This document shows positions 10,291 through 18,494 of a DNA stretch of 64,000 nucleotides, piece after piece. The translations under genes and the position numbers were made by a program. Under the pieces are notes generated by a model. It was not told where the DNA came from and searched no databases. It saw nothing but the letters and a program-made list of their open reading frames with translations. Every line of letters starts with the position of its first letter. Within the stretch, counting starts at the first letter, position 1. Source of the stretch: Gemmatimonadota bacterium (GTDB taxonomy: Bacteria > Gemmatimonadota > Gemmatimonadetes > Longimicrobiales > Gaopeijiaceae); NCBI GenBank assembly GCA_022822325.1, contig JAJEBW010000048.1, positions 124,001 to 188,000 of the forward strand. The letters are read 5' to 3'.

Positions 10291-11640
10291 ATGGATCTGG
10301 CGGCGATCATCGCGACGATCGTTTTGCTCGGCGTGCTGATTCTGGTGCACGAACTGGGGCATTTCTGGGCCGCAAAGGCGGTCGGGATCAGGGTGGAACG
10401 CTTTTCCGTGGGGCTGGGCCCGCGGGTCTGGGGAATCGAGCGGGACGGCACCGAGTACGTGCTCGCGGCGATTCCCCTCGGTGGCTATGTCAAGATGCAG
10501 GGGATGGACGACGAGGTGATGGAGCAGATCGAAGGCGGATCCTCCGGTCGCCCCCGGAGACCCCGCGCCGGGGATTTCGACGGCAAGCCGATCTGGGCGC
10601 GAGCCTTCGTGATCTCGGCCGGCGTCATCATGAACATGGCCTTCGCCTTCCTCCTCTTCACCCTTGTCCACGCCGCCTGGGGCCGGGCCGAACAGGCGAC
10701 GACGCGGGTGGCCGCGGTGGAGGAGAGCGATCTTCCCGCCGGGGCCGAGGCACTGGCCCGGATCGCCGCCGGCAGCGAGATCGTTCGGGTCGGCGAGACG
10801 CCTACCGGGAGTTGGGAAGCTCTCCAGCGCGCCCTCCTGGAGGCGCCGCCGGGACCGCTCGCCATCGAGACCGGGTCGCCGTCGGAGCGCGTCGAGATCG
10901 CCGTGACCGAGGACCGGCGGGAACGAGTGGCGCTCGTGAATGCGCTGGCTCCCTGGGCGGAAGCCGTGATCGGAAGGGTCGATCCAGGCAGCCCGGCCGC
11001 CGATGCGTTGCTTGAGAGCGGCGACCGCATCGTGGGTGTGGCGGGGGCGCCGGTAGCGGACTGGCAGGCGATGGTGCGCGAGGTCGGGGCCCGGCCCGGC
11101 GAACGGGTGGAGATCGCGGTGCTGCGGAACGATACGCGCCTGGTGCGCGCGGTGGTGCTGGAGACGACCGGGAGCGGGGAGGAGGCGCGGGGCCGGCTCG
11201 GAGTCTATCAGGCGCCGTTTCCGGAGGTGAGGATTCGCCTTCCTCCCGGGCAGGCGGTGGTGGCCGGCTGGAACGAGACCGTCGGCATCACCCTGGCGAT
11301 CCTGAACTTCCTCGGCGACCTCTTCACCGGCGACCAGTCTCCCCGCCAGGTCGGATCGATCGGCACGATCGCGGTCGAGTCGGGGCGCGCGGTGCAGTCG
11401 GGGATCGACGGCTTCCTCCGCTTCATGGCCATGTTCAGCGTCAACCTGGCCATTCTGAACATGCTGCCGATCCCGGTTCTGGACGGCGGCCACATGGTCT
11501 TTCTGGGAATCGAGCTGGTCCGGGGCGAGAGGCTCTCGGCAAAGCAGCGGCTGCGCTGGAGCCAGGTCGGGTTGTGGGTCGTGCTGGGAATCATGGTCTG
11601 GGCGCTCGGCAACGATCTGCTGCGCTTCCTGGGGCTGTAG
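10291..11640 (+). CDS. rseP: Site-2 zinc metalloprotease RseP
   Basis: Intramembrane M50 protease that cleaves anti-sigma factors and remnant signal peptides. The zinc motif HELGH is in the first transmembrane helix (residues 20-24), and the third ligand lies in the LDGGHMVFL segment near the C-terminus. Two PDZ domains lie between (about 130-290). The 449-residue length matches the family. The start follows a GGGAG-type site, 30 bases after dxr. Confidence 0.95.
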   Translation: MDLAAIIATIVLLGVLILVHELGHFWAAKAVGIRVERFSVGLGPRVWGIERDGTEYVLAAIPLGGYVKMQGMDDEVMEQIEGGSSGRPRRPRAGDFDGKPIWARAFVISAGVIMNMAFAFLLFTLVHAAWGRAEQATTRVAAVEESDLPAGAEALARIAAGSEIVRVGETPTGSWEALQRALLEAPPGPLAIETGSPSERVEIAVTEDRRERVALVNALAPWAEAVIGRVDPGSPAADALLESGDRIVGVAGAPVADWQAMVREVGARPGERVEIAVLRNDTRLVRAVVLETTGSGEEARGRLGVYQAPFPEVRIRLPPGQAVVAGWNETVGITLAILNFLGDLFTGDQSPRQVGSIGTIAVESGRAVQSGIDGFLRFMAMFSVNLAILNMLPIPVLDGGHMVFLGIELVRGERLSAKQRLRWSQVGLWVVLGIMVWALGNDLLRFLGL

Positions 11641-11695
11641 CGCTTAGGCGCCGAAGCCTGCCCGGGGCGCGGCCGGGGACGGATTCGGGAGTTCC

Positions 11696-12538
11696 TCAGG
11701 AAGAGCCGGAGGATTCTCGGAAGAGCGAGAGTTGGGGCCCCGCCGAGGTGGCGACCGCTTTGCGCAAGTCGACCAGAGGGGTGGGCGCGTCCGGTTCCGC
11801 AACGAGGATTCCGCCCTCGAATCCGGCCCGTCGCAGGGTGCGCGTCATGACCGACCTTGCGTCCGCGGGCGTGTTGGATTCCTCGGAGAGGTGCGCGAGG
11901 ACGACGACCGCGAGCTCCGGGTGAAGCAGTTCGCGGGCGAAACGGCTGGCCGACTGGTTGGAGAGGTGGCCGTGGCTGGATGCGATCCGCGCCTTGACCG
12001 AGGCGGGGTAGTCGCTTGACCAGAGGAGGACCTCGTCGTGGTTGGACTCGAGGACGAGGCCATTGCAGTCGCCGAGCGCGTGCCGAAGCTGAAGGGTGGG
12101 CCGGCCCAGGTCGGTGGCGATGCCGAGGCGGAGGTTCCGGCGCGCGTCGACCACGGCGACCGCGATGGGATCGGCCGCGTCGTGCAGGGTGGCGAAGGGT
12201 TCGATCCGCAGGGCCCCAAGCGCGACCGGGTAGCCGGGCCGGAGGGTGTGGACGGTCTCCTTTCCGCGCAGGAGGCGGCGGCAGGCGCGCAGGGTTCCCG
12301 CCGTCATGTGGAGCGGCGTTCCGTGCAGCCGCGCAAAGATGCCCGCCCCCCTGGCGTGGTCGCCGTGCTCGTGCGTCAGAACGATGGCGGCGATCTCTCC
12401 CGGGTCGATCCCGGTCGTGCCGAGACGCCGGGCGAGCTCGCGGCCGCTGAAACCGGCATCGACAAGGATGTGGGTGGAGTCCGCGCTGACCAGGGTGGCA
12501 TTGCCGCGGCTGCCGCTGCCGAGCACCGAGAAGCGCAA
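11696..12538 (-). CDS. Metallo-beta-lactamase-fold hydrolase (YycJ/WalJ-like)
   Basis: The 280-residue product starts with the strand MRFSVLGSGSRGN and has the metal motif THEHGDH at about residues 55-61. This is typical of the YycJ/WalJ and PhnP-like branch of the fold (exonuclease or phosphodiesterase). No walR or walK genes are adjacent, so a cell-wall role cannot be inferred from context. It forms the downstream end of a three-gene minus-strand block with the nucleotidyltransferases. Substrate is unknown. Confidence 0.85.
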   Translation of the reverse strand: MRFSVLGSGSRGNATLVSADSTHILVDAGFSGRELARRLGTTGIDPGEIAAIVLTHEHGDHARGAGIFARLHGTPLHMTAGTLRACRRLLRGKETVHTLRPGYPVALGALRIEPFATLHDAADPIAVAVVDARRNLRLGIATDLGRPTLQLRHALGDCNGLVLESNHDEVLLWSSDYPASVKARIASSHGHLSNQSASRFARELLHPELAVVVLAHLSEESNTPADARSVMTRTLRRAGFEGGILVAEPDAPTPLVDLRKAVATSAGPQLSLFRESSGSS

Positions 12539-12541
12539 CGG

Positions 12542-13900
12542 TCAGCGTCCCGGGTCCGGATCGCCGGTGGGAGGAGCCGCCGCCGCGACGCGGATCGGGA
12601 CCGGCCCGGCCCGCAGCGGAGCCGAACGCCTGTGGGCCGCGCGGTAGAGGGAACGCATGGAATCCGCCAGGGGGACGCCGCGTCGCGCCATCGCCCGCTC
12701 GGCCGTCTTCAGGAAGCGTTCGATCTCGTGGGTCGCCGCACGATCTCCGGCCAGCCAGGAGAAGGGGGGAAGCTGGTTCGGGGCCATTCCCCCGCCCGAG
12801 AGGCTGGAGCCCGCGCCCACCACCGTTCCGCCCTCGAGGAGAGTCCCGACGCCGGTGCGCACATGATCGCCCAGGAAGCAGCCGAGCTTGAGGATGCCGG
12901 TATCGATCGTTTCTCCATCCAGCCGCACCCGCCCGGTGGAGTAGCTGTGACGAAGATCGGAGTTGGCGGTGAGCGCGCCCAGATTCACCCACCGCCCGAC
13001 CACCGAGTGTCCCAGGAAGCCTCCGTGCGCCTTGTTGGCGAAGCCCAGCAGGACCGACCCCTCCAACTCGCCCCGGATCTTGCAGGCAGGCCCGATGCTG
13101 CTTCCCCCCACCGCCCCCCCCAGCACCACCGATTCGGCCCCGATCCAGAGCGGTCCCGCCAGCCGCGCGGGACCCGCGACGCGCGCACCGTCGCCGAGGA
13201 GGATCGGGCCGCCCCTCGCGTCGAGCGTCACACCCGGTTCGATCTCCCCTCCCCTCCCGAGGTGGATCGTTCCGGCCCCGATTCGATGCATCCCCGGCGG
13301 CGCCGGTCCCGGTGGCGCGTCTCCCGGCGCGAACCGCATTCCATCGGCGCGGATGCGTTCCGGGTTCGCCGCCATCAGCTCCCACGGCGTCTCCAGGAGC
13401 CGTCCCGCCACCTCGCGGCGCGTCCCCCCCGCCACCCCGCTTCCCCCCGCTTTTCCCACCCGGTCCCTCCCGTCGCCCGCCTCCGCCTCCCCCAACCCCA
13501 GCCCCTCCCTCGCCTCGATCCCGCCGGGAATGCACGCCCCCACGACCCGGCCACCGCAGCGCAGCGCAACCGGCGCGGCCGCCCTCACCGCCTCGCGCAT
13601 CGTCTCCGCCACCGTCTCGCGCGCCCTCTCCGCCACCGCGAACCGCCCATTCAGCACGATTCGCGCGCCGTCGCACCCCACATCGTCCACCCCGACGCAG
13701 GGCGGCGCACCCGGCTCGGAGAATCCCCGCAGCGAATCTTCGGCCAGATGCGCCGCGCACCGAATCCCCAGCGCCCGCTCGGCGCGCGCCCGCAACGTCT
13801 CGACCCCGAAGAGCATCTCGCCGACCGGCCGCGTGAGCGCGAAGGGCTGCCATCCGCGGGCCACCGGGTCGTTCCAGAGGTAGAGTGCGGGGGGCGGCAT
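12542..13900 (-). CDS. GlmU-like sugar nucleotidyltransferase / acetyltransferase
   Basis: A 452-residue protein resembling the alternative GlmU family found in Bacteroidetes and relatives. It begins LYLWNDPVARGWQPFALTRPVGE (cited with its position, residues 6-28). In place of the usual GlmU pyrophosphorylase signature it has LTRPVGEML. A left-handed beta-helix follows (about 210-380) with SDLRHSYSTGRVR and LGCFLGDHVRTGVGT. Probable role is UDP-GlcNAc formation for cell wall or LPS. No canonical glmU is in the window. It ends 3 bases before the metallo-hydrolase start. Confidence 0.8.
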   Translation of the reverse strand: MPPPALYLWNDPVARGWQPFALTRPVGEMLFGVETLRARAERALGIRCAAHLAEDSLRGFSEPGAPPCVGVDDVGCDGARIVLNGRFAVAERARETVAETMREAVRAAAPVALRCGGRVVGACIPGGIEAREGLGLGEAEAGDGRDRVGKAGGSGVAGGTRREVAGRLLETPWELMAANPERIRADGMRFAPGDAPPGPAPPGMHRIGAGTIHLGRGGEIEPGVTLDARGGPILLGDGARVAGPARLAGPLWIGAESVVLGGAVGGSSIGPACKIRGELEGSVLLGFANKAHGGFLGHSVVGRWVNLGALTANSDLRHSYSTGRVRLDGETIDTGILKLGCFLGDHVRTGVGTLLEGGTVVGAGSSLSGGGMAPNQLPPFSWLAGDRAATHEIERFLKTAERAMARRGVPLADSMRSLYRAAHRRSAPLRAGPVPIRVAAAAPPTGDPDPGR

Positions 13901-13910
13901 CGGTTCGTCG

Positions 13911-14963
13911 TTAGCGCCCGGCCCGGGGAAGCCGCGCCAGGTATTCCTTCAGACGCGGCGATTCGGCGCGGGGCATGACCAGGGTGGCGTCTTCGGTCTG
14001 CACCACGAGCAGGTCGTCGACGCCGCAGAGAACGAGCCGTCCCGCGCGGGCCACGGCGACATTTCCGTCTGCGTCGACAAGATCCACCTCGCCCTCGGCG
14101 ACATTGCCGCGCGCGTCGGCGGTTCGGTGGCGGGCAAGCGCCTCCCAGCTTCCCATGTCGTCCCACTGGAAGGTGGCGTCGATCGCGCCGACCCGGTCGC
14201 TCCGCTCCAGAACCGCTTCGTCGACGCTGATGGCGGCGGCGGCATCCAGAAAGCCGGTGGCGTCGCCGCGCTCCAGGTGCGGCAACGCGTGCGCGACCTC
14301 GGGGGCGTGGGCGCGGAGTTCGGCGAGGAAGAGCGCGACCGGCCACACGAAGATCCCCGAGTTCCAGCGGTAGCCGGCGGCGAGGAAGGCGGCCGCGTCG
14401 GGAGCGGAGGGTTTCTCGACGAAGGCGTCGACGCGGCAGGCGCGGTGGCCCTTCGGGGCGGGGAGGGGGGGGCCGGGCCGGATGTAGCCGAAGCCGGTCT
14501 CGGGGCGGTCGGGGGGCACGGCGACCGTCATGAGCAGGGATTCGCGGCGCGCGATCCGGGCGGCCGCGGCGAGAACGTCGCGGAATCGTTCGGCGGGGGC
14601 GATGACATGATCGCTGTGGAGCGACGCCATGACCGCGCGGGGGTCGATCCGATGCAACTCCCAGGCCGCGCGGGCAAGGACGGGGGCCGTGCCGCGGGGC
14701 CGCGATTCGACCAGGAAGAGCTCGTCGGGAAGACCGGTGGCCGCGCGGATGGGCGCTACGAGATCGCCCCGGGTGAGGATGCGGATGCGCGACCGGGGGA
14801 CGAAGCCGCGCAGGCGGGCCACCGTTTGCGCGATGAGCGGTTCGGTTCCGGCGAGCGCCAGCAACTGCTTGGGCCGGGCGGCGGTGCTCAGCGGCCAGAA
14901 GCGATGGCCCGATCCTCCGGCCAGGATGACGGTCCAGAGGATGCCTTCGTCATGGTTCGGCAT
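13911..14963 (-). CDS. manC: Mannose-1-phosphate guanylyltransferase
   Basis: Makes GDP-mannose from mannose-1-phosphate and GTP for polysaccharide or glycoconjugate synthesis. The nucleotide-binding LAGGSGHRFWPLS motif is at about residues 14-26. FVEKP, WNSGIFVW and the SWEAL end of the nucleotidyltransferase domain follow. At 350 residues it lacks the C-terminal isomerase domain of bifunctional ManC/AlgA. The start at 14963 (MPNHDEG) has AGAGGTG upstream; a longer frame would extend into non-homologous sequence. It precedes the GlmU-like gene on the same strand. Confidence 0.9.
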   Translation of the reverse strand: MPNHDEGILWTVILAGGSGHRFWPLSTAARPKQLLALAGTEPLIAQTVARLRGFVPRSRIRILTRGDLVAPIRAATGLPDELFLVESRPRGTAPVLARAAWELHRIDPRAVMASLHSDHVIAPAERFRDVLAAAARIARRESLLMTVAVPPDRPETGFGYIRPGPPLPAPKGHRACRVDAFVEKPSAPDAAAFLAAGYRWNSGIFVWPVALFLAELRAHAPEVAHALPHLERGDATGFLDAAAAISVDEAVLERSDRVGAIDATFQWDDMGSWEALARHRTADARGNVAEGEVDLVDADGNVAVARAGRLVLCGVDDLLVVQTEDATLVMPRAESPRLKEYLARLPRAGR

Positions 14964-15094
14964 GGCCACACCTCTGGATGATCGGTCGATGGCGGCAGAG
15001 CGGCGGCGCGATTTCCGCCGCGCCCATTCCCGCGCGTCCCGCAGCGACGGCAACTCCCGCCGCACCGAGACGCCTTCCCCCGCGCGAAGCGCAA

Positions 15095-15123
15095 AAGCTG
15101 GAACGCGCCGATGCGGAAGTCAA
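15095..15123 (-). promoter_or_regulatory. Candidate promoter for the manC block
   Basis: On the minus strand TTGACT (15118-15123) is followed after 17 bases by CAGCTT (15095-15100). The -10 is weak. It is divergent from, and only about 15 bases away from, the lipoprotein promoter at 15139-15168. Confidence 0.35.
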
Positions 15124-15138
15124 CGCGTTGCGCGCCCG

Positions 15139-15168
15139 TTGACGGCCAGAGCTTCCCTCGGGTAGCTT
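15139..15168 (+). promoter_or_regulatory. Leaderless promoter of the 15175 lipoprotein gene
   Basis: TTGACG (15139-15144), an 18-base spacer and TAGCTT (15163-15168) form a reasonable sigma70-type promoter. Only six bases separate the -10 box from the ATG at 15175. The expected start site thus falls on the start codon and the mRNA would be leaderless. No Shine-Dalgarno sequence is present. Confidence 0.6.
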
Positions 15169-15174
15169 CTCTGG

Positions 15175-15780
15175 ATGATTCTCTTGGAAAGGACTCTCCG
15201 AGGACGGCCCCGCCGCCCCTCCCGCGCTCCCCTGCTCGCTCCGGCGCTGGTCGCGGCGCTTGCGATGGCGGGCGCCGCCTGCGACGACGATCCCTTTGCG
15301 GTGCGCTGGACGGCCGATCCCGATACGGTGCGCCTCTTCGCCCTGTCCCGCCCCGAACCCAACCTCGTCTCCGGGTACGACTTCTACCCCCGCCGCGCGG
15401 TCCGCATCGAGGCCCCCACGACCGGCGACGACTGGGATCTGGCCCTTGATTTTCGCGATGGCGAGTTCGTCTTCCTGCCTCCGGCGGCGTTGGGACTCTC
15501 CTCGCGGGCGGGTCTGGCCGTCCTTGAGGGCGCCACCTTCGAGTCGGCCACCGAAGCCCCGTCGGACACGACCGCCTACACGACCGACGCTCCGGTTCCG
15601 GTTCGTCTGGGCCGGATCTATGTGATTCGCACGCGGCGCCACAGCGGGTTCTGGGGCACGCTCTGCCACTACTACGGCAAGATCGAGCCACTGGCAAGCG
15701 ACCCGAATTCGGGATCGCTGCACTTTCAGTTCGATCTGAGCCAGGCCTGCAACGACCTGGATCTGGTTCCCCCCGACTGA
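15175..15780 (+). CDS. Hypothetical secreted lipoprotein
   Basis: A 201-residue protein I do not recognise. It has a basic N-terminus, a hydrophobic segment at about residues 20-34 and a Cys (AGAAC) that could be lipidated, although the -3 position is not the usual Leu. The mature part is rich in aromatic and acidic residues, with one motif pair (HYYGKIEPL, QACNDLDLVPPD). The gene lies between divergent manC and serS and probably has its own leaderless promoter. Confidence 0.7.
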   Translation: MILLERTLRGRPRRPSRAPLLAPALVAALAMAGAACDDDPFAVRWTADPDTVRLFALSRPEPNLVSGYDFYPRRAVRIEAPTTGDDWDLALDFRDGEFVFLPPAALGLSSRAGLAVLEGATFESATEAPSDTTAYTTDAPVPVRLGRIYVIRTRRHSGFWGTLCHYYGKIEPLASDPNSGSLHFQFDLSQACNDLDLVPPD

Positions 15781-15802
15781 CCCCCGGCGGAACGAATCGC
15801 GA

Positions 15803-17086
15803 ATGCTGGACATCGGATTGCTGCGGCGCGACCCGGAGGGGGTGACGCGAGCTCTCGCACGGCGCGGCCTGGACGACGCCGGCGCGCAGGTGGAGGAGAT
15901 CCGTGCCCTGGACCGCAGGAGGAGGCGCGGACTGGCCCGGGTCAACGAGCTGAAAGCCCTGCGGAACCGGGTCTCGAAGGAGATCGGGGCGGCGCGGCGA
16001 AGCGGCGAGGACGCGCGGGACCGGATTGAGCGAATGCGGGCGGTGGGCGCGGAGATCGCCGAGCTGGACAGGATGGTCGCGACCGCCGAGGAACGGATCG
16101 CAGAACGGCTCCCGGGGATCCCGAATCTTCCGGATGCGCGCGTTCCCGAGGGTGGAGTCGAGGCCAACCGCATTGTGCGGAGCTGGGGCGAACCGCCCTC
16201 CTTCGCCTTCGAACCGCGGCCCCACTGGGAGCTGGGCGAATCGCTGGGCATCCTCGACATGGCGGCGGGCAGCCGCGTGTCCGGATCGGGATTCATCGTG
16301 CTGTGCGGCCAGGGCGCCACCCTTCAGCGCAGGCTCATCGACTGGATGATCGACCTGCACATGGCCGAGCATGGCTACTCGGAGGTCCGGGTGCCCTACC
16401 TGGTTACCGAGAGCGCGATGACCGGAACCGGACAGTTGCCCAGGTTCGCCGAGGAATCCTACCTCGCCGAGCGCGACGGTCTCTGGCTGATTCCGACCGC
16501 CGAGGTGCCGGTCACCAATCTGCACCGCGAACGGATCCTGGACGGCGCGGCTCTGCCGATCAAGTCGGTCGCCTACTCCCCCTGCTTTCGCCGCGAGGCG
16601 GGCGCGGCGGGCCGGGACACCCGCGGAATGTTGCGGGTCCACCAATTCGACAAGGTCGAGCTGGTGCGGATCGAACGGCCGGAGCGCTCCCGGGATGCCC
16701 TGGAGGAGCTGGTCGGCGAGGCTGCCCGGGTCCTCGAGCTTCTCGGCCTGACCTACCGGGTGGTGGTCCTGGCGGCGGGCGACCTCGGGTTTTCGGCGTC
16801 GCTCACCTACGACCTGGAGGTCTGGGCGCCCGGGGTCGGAAAGTGGCTGGAGGTCTCGAGCTGCTCCACCTTCACCGACTTTCAGGCGAGGCGGGCCCGG
16901 ATTCGCCACCGTCCCGGCCAGGGTCGGGGAACCGCCTTCGTGCATACGCTCAACGGATCGGCGCTGGCGCTGCCGCGGCTGATGGTCGCGCTCATCGAGA
17001 CCGGCCAGCGCGAGGACGGATCGATCCGGCTGCCCCCGGCGCTGCACCCCGTCCTCGGCTTCACCGAGATCGCGGCAGTGGGGTGA
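15803..17086 (+). CDS. serS: Seryl-tRNA synthetase
   Basis: Class II synthetase charging tRNA-Ser. The N-terminal antiparallel coiled coil (about residues 30-100) starts MLDIGLLRRDPE. The catalytic core has LIPTAEVPVTNLHR (motif 1 region), FRREAGAAGRDTRGMLRVHQF (motif 2, residues 272-292) and LEVSSCSTFTDFQARR. NGSALALPRLMVALIE is motif 3. The length of 427 residues is normal. The stop overlaps the GTG start of the histidine kinase. Confidence 0.97.
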   Translation: MLDIGLLRRDPEGVTRALARRGLDDAGAQVEEIRALDRRRRRGLARVNELKALRNRVSKEIGAARRSGEDARDRIERMRAVGAEIAELDRMVATAEERIAERLPGIPNLPDARVPEGGVEANRIVRSWGEPPSFAFEPRPHWELGESLGILDMAAGSRVSGSGFIVLCGQGATLQRRLIDWMIDLHMAEHGYSEVRVPYLVTESAMTGTGQLPRFAEESYLAERDGLWLIPTAEVPVTNLHRERILDGAALPIKSVAYSPCFRREAGAAGRDTRGMLRVHQFDKVELVRIERPERSRDALEELVGEAARVLELLGLTYRVVVLAAGDLGFSASLTYDLEVWAPGVGKWLEVSSCSTFTDFQARRARIRHRPGQGRGTAFVHTLNGSALALPRLMVALIETGQREDGSIRLPPALHPVLGFTEIAAVG

Positions 17087-18357
17087 AGGGCGGCGCGCCG
17101 GGCCGAACCCCCGCCCCGCGGCGTACCGGCGGAGGATCCGGCAATGGTCCCGCGGTCCGTCCCCATTCCCCCGGGGTGTCGCGCAGTTGGCCGATCACCC
17201 TCGCCATCCTCTTCTCCACCCTCCTGATCTGGTACCTGGTCTACACCGCCGAAATCGTGCGTTCCCGCGAGGCGGACGCCGAAACCTTCACACGCATCTA
17301 CGCCCAGGTTCAGGCCGGTCTGACCAGTCCGGACCGCGGCGCCGAACTGGCCGCCCTCACCCGGCTCCAGATCCTCCTCGTCGAGCTGGGCGTCCCCTTT
17401 GTGGTGACGACCGAGCCGGCCGGCGACTACTACACCTCCGTCAACCTTCCCTTCGAGGTCGCCAATCCCCCGACCCCCGAAGAGGTGGAGCGGATCCTCG
17501 CCTACGCCCGCGATCTCGACGCCCGCAACGCTCCCGTCGGCGATTCCAGCAGCCAGCTCGTCCACTACGGAGTGACCCCCCAGGCGGCGCGGCTGCGCTG
17601 GATGCCCGTGCTTTGGGCGACCGGACTCATCCTCACGATCCTCCTGGCCACGACCTTCTTCCGCTACCAGAAACGGAACGCCGCCGAGCGGGCCTGGACG
17701 GCGATGGCGCGCGAGCTGGCCCACCAGTTGGGCACGCCGATCAGCTCGTTGCAGGGATGGGTGGAGCTGCTTGGACTGCGGCCCGGGGAACGGCCCGAGG
17801 GGATGCGCAGAGTCGAGATCGCCGAAGCGATCGGCCAGGATCTGGAGCGGCTGGAACGGGTCAGCCGCCGCTTCGAGCTCATCGGCCGGGAGCCCGAGCT
17901 GACCCGGGTCTCGCTGGGCGAGGTGGTGGCCGAGCTGCGTTCCTACATGGAAGTGCGACTGCCGCGGCTCGGACCGGGGATCGCGCTGCACGTGGATGTC
18001 GCGCCGGGTTTGCCGGACGTGCGGGGGAACCGCGTCCTCCTGGCCTGGGCTCTGGAGAATGTCGTCAAGAACGCCCTCGACGCGATGGCGGGAACGGGCG
18101 GATCGATCTCCATCTCGGCCAAGCCGGCCGACGGCAGATGGGTGCGCGTGCGGATCCGCGATACCGGCCCCGGCGTTTCGACCGAGATCCGCGACACCCT
18201 CTTCGATCCCGGAGTCACCACAAAATCCGGAGGCTGGGGCGTCGGTCTGGCGCTGACCCGGCGGATCGTGGAGGGGATGCACGGCGGACGGGTGGAGCTG
18301 CTCGACGGGACGGGCCGGGGCGTTACCTTCCAGGCCTCCCTGCCGCGAGCTCGCTAG
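17083..18357 (+). CDS. Membrane sensor histidine kinase
   Basis: A 424-residue kinase with two transmembrane helices (about residues 37-57 and 173-193) flanking a roughly 115-residue periplasmic sensor region. The H-box is ELAHQLGTPISSL, with His214 as predicted phosphoacceptor. N-box ENVVKNALDAM and G-boxes DTGPGV and GGWGVGLALTRRIVEGMHGG complete the ATPase domain. No response regulator is adjacent, so it is an orphan here. It starts at a GTG (17083) overlapping serS; the N-terminal 34 residues are low-complexity. Confidence 0.9.
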   Translation: MKGGAPGRTPAPRRTGGGSGNGPAVRPHSPGVSRSWPITLAILFSTLLIWYLVYTAEIVRSREADAETFTRIYAQVQAGLTSPDRGAELAALTRLQILLVELGVPFVVTTEPAGDYYTSVNLPFEVANPPTPEEVERILAYARDLDARNAPVGDSSSQLVHYGVTPQAARLRWMPVLWATGLILTILLATTFFRYQKRNAAERAWTAMARELAHQLGTPISSLQGWVELLGLRPGERPEGMRRVEIAEAIGQDLERLERVSRRFELIGREPELTRVSLGEVVAELRSYMEVRLPRLGPGIALHVDVAPGLPDVRGNRVLLAWALENVVKNALDAMAGTGGSISISAKPADGRWVRVRIRDTGPGVSTEIRDTLFDPGVTTKSGGWGVGLALTRRIVEGMHGGRVELLDGTGRGVTFQASLPRAR

Positions 18358-18404
18358 CAGTCCGTGGACAATGCCGGGTGCGCCTGGGGAGCGGCGAGGC
18401 GCCG
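18358..18404 (-). repeat. Dispersed palindromic repeat, copy A
   Basis: Read on the minus strand, this 47-bp segment matches 58738-58785 with two substitutions and one indel. It contains the inverted repeat GCGCCT...AGGCGC with an 11-base loop. It lies immediately after the histidine kinase stop, in the spacer before uvrD. Confidence 0.8.
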
Positions 18405-18494
18405 TGTCGGCAGGCCGCGACGAGGAGCGAATGACCTGGCCGCCGAAGACAGGCCCCGTCCCCTTCCCACAGCCCTGAGACGCACCGCAACCCG

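Noticed and set aside
8959-11493. 844-codon antisense frame over dxr and rseP
   Set aside because: Covers two certain genes and reads as low-complexity His/Arg/Gly sequence.
11641-11695. Terminator between rseP and the metallo-hydrolase
   Set aside because: Only a 4-bp AGGC/GCCT stem and no T-tract on either strand.
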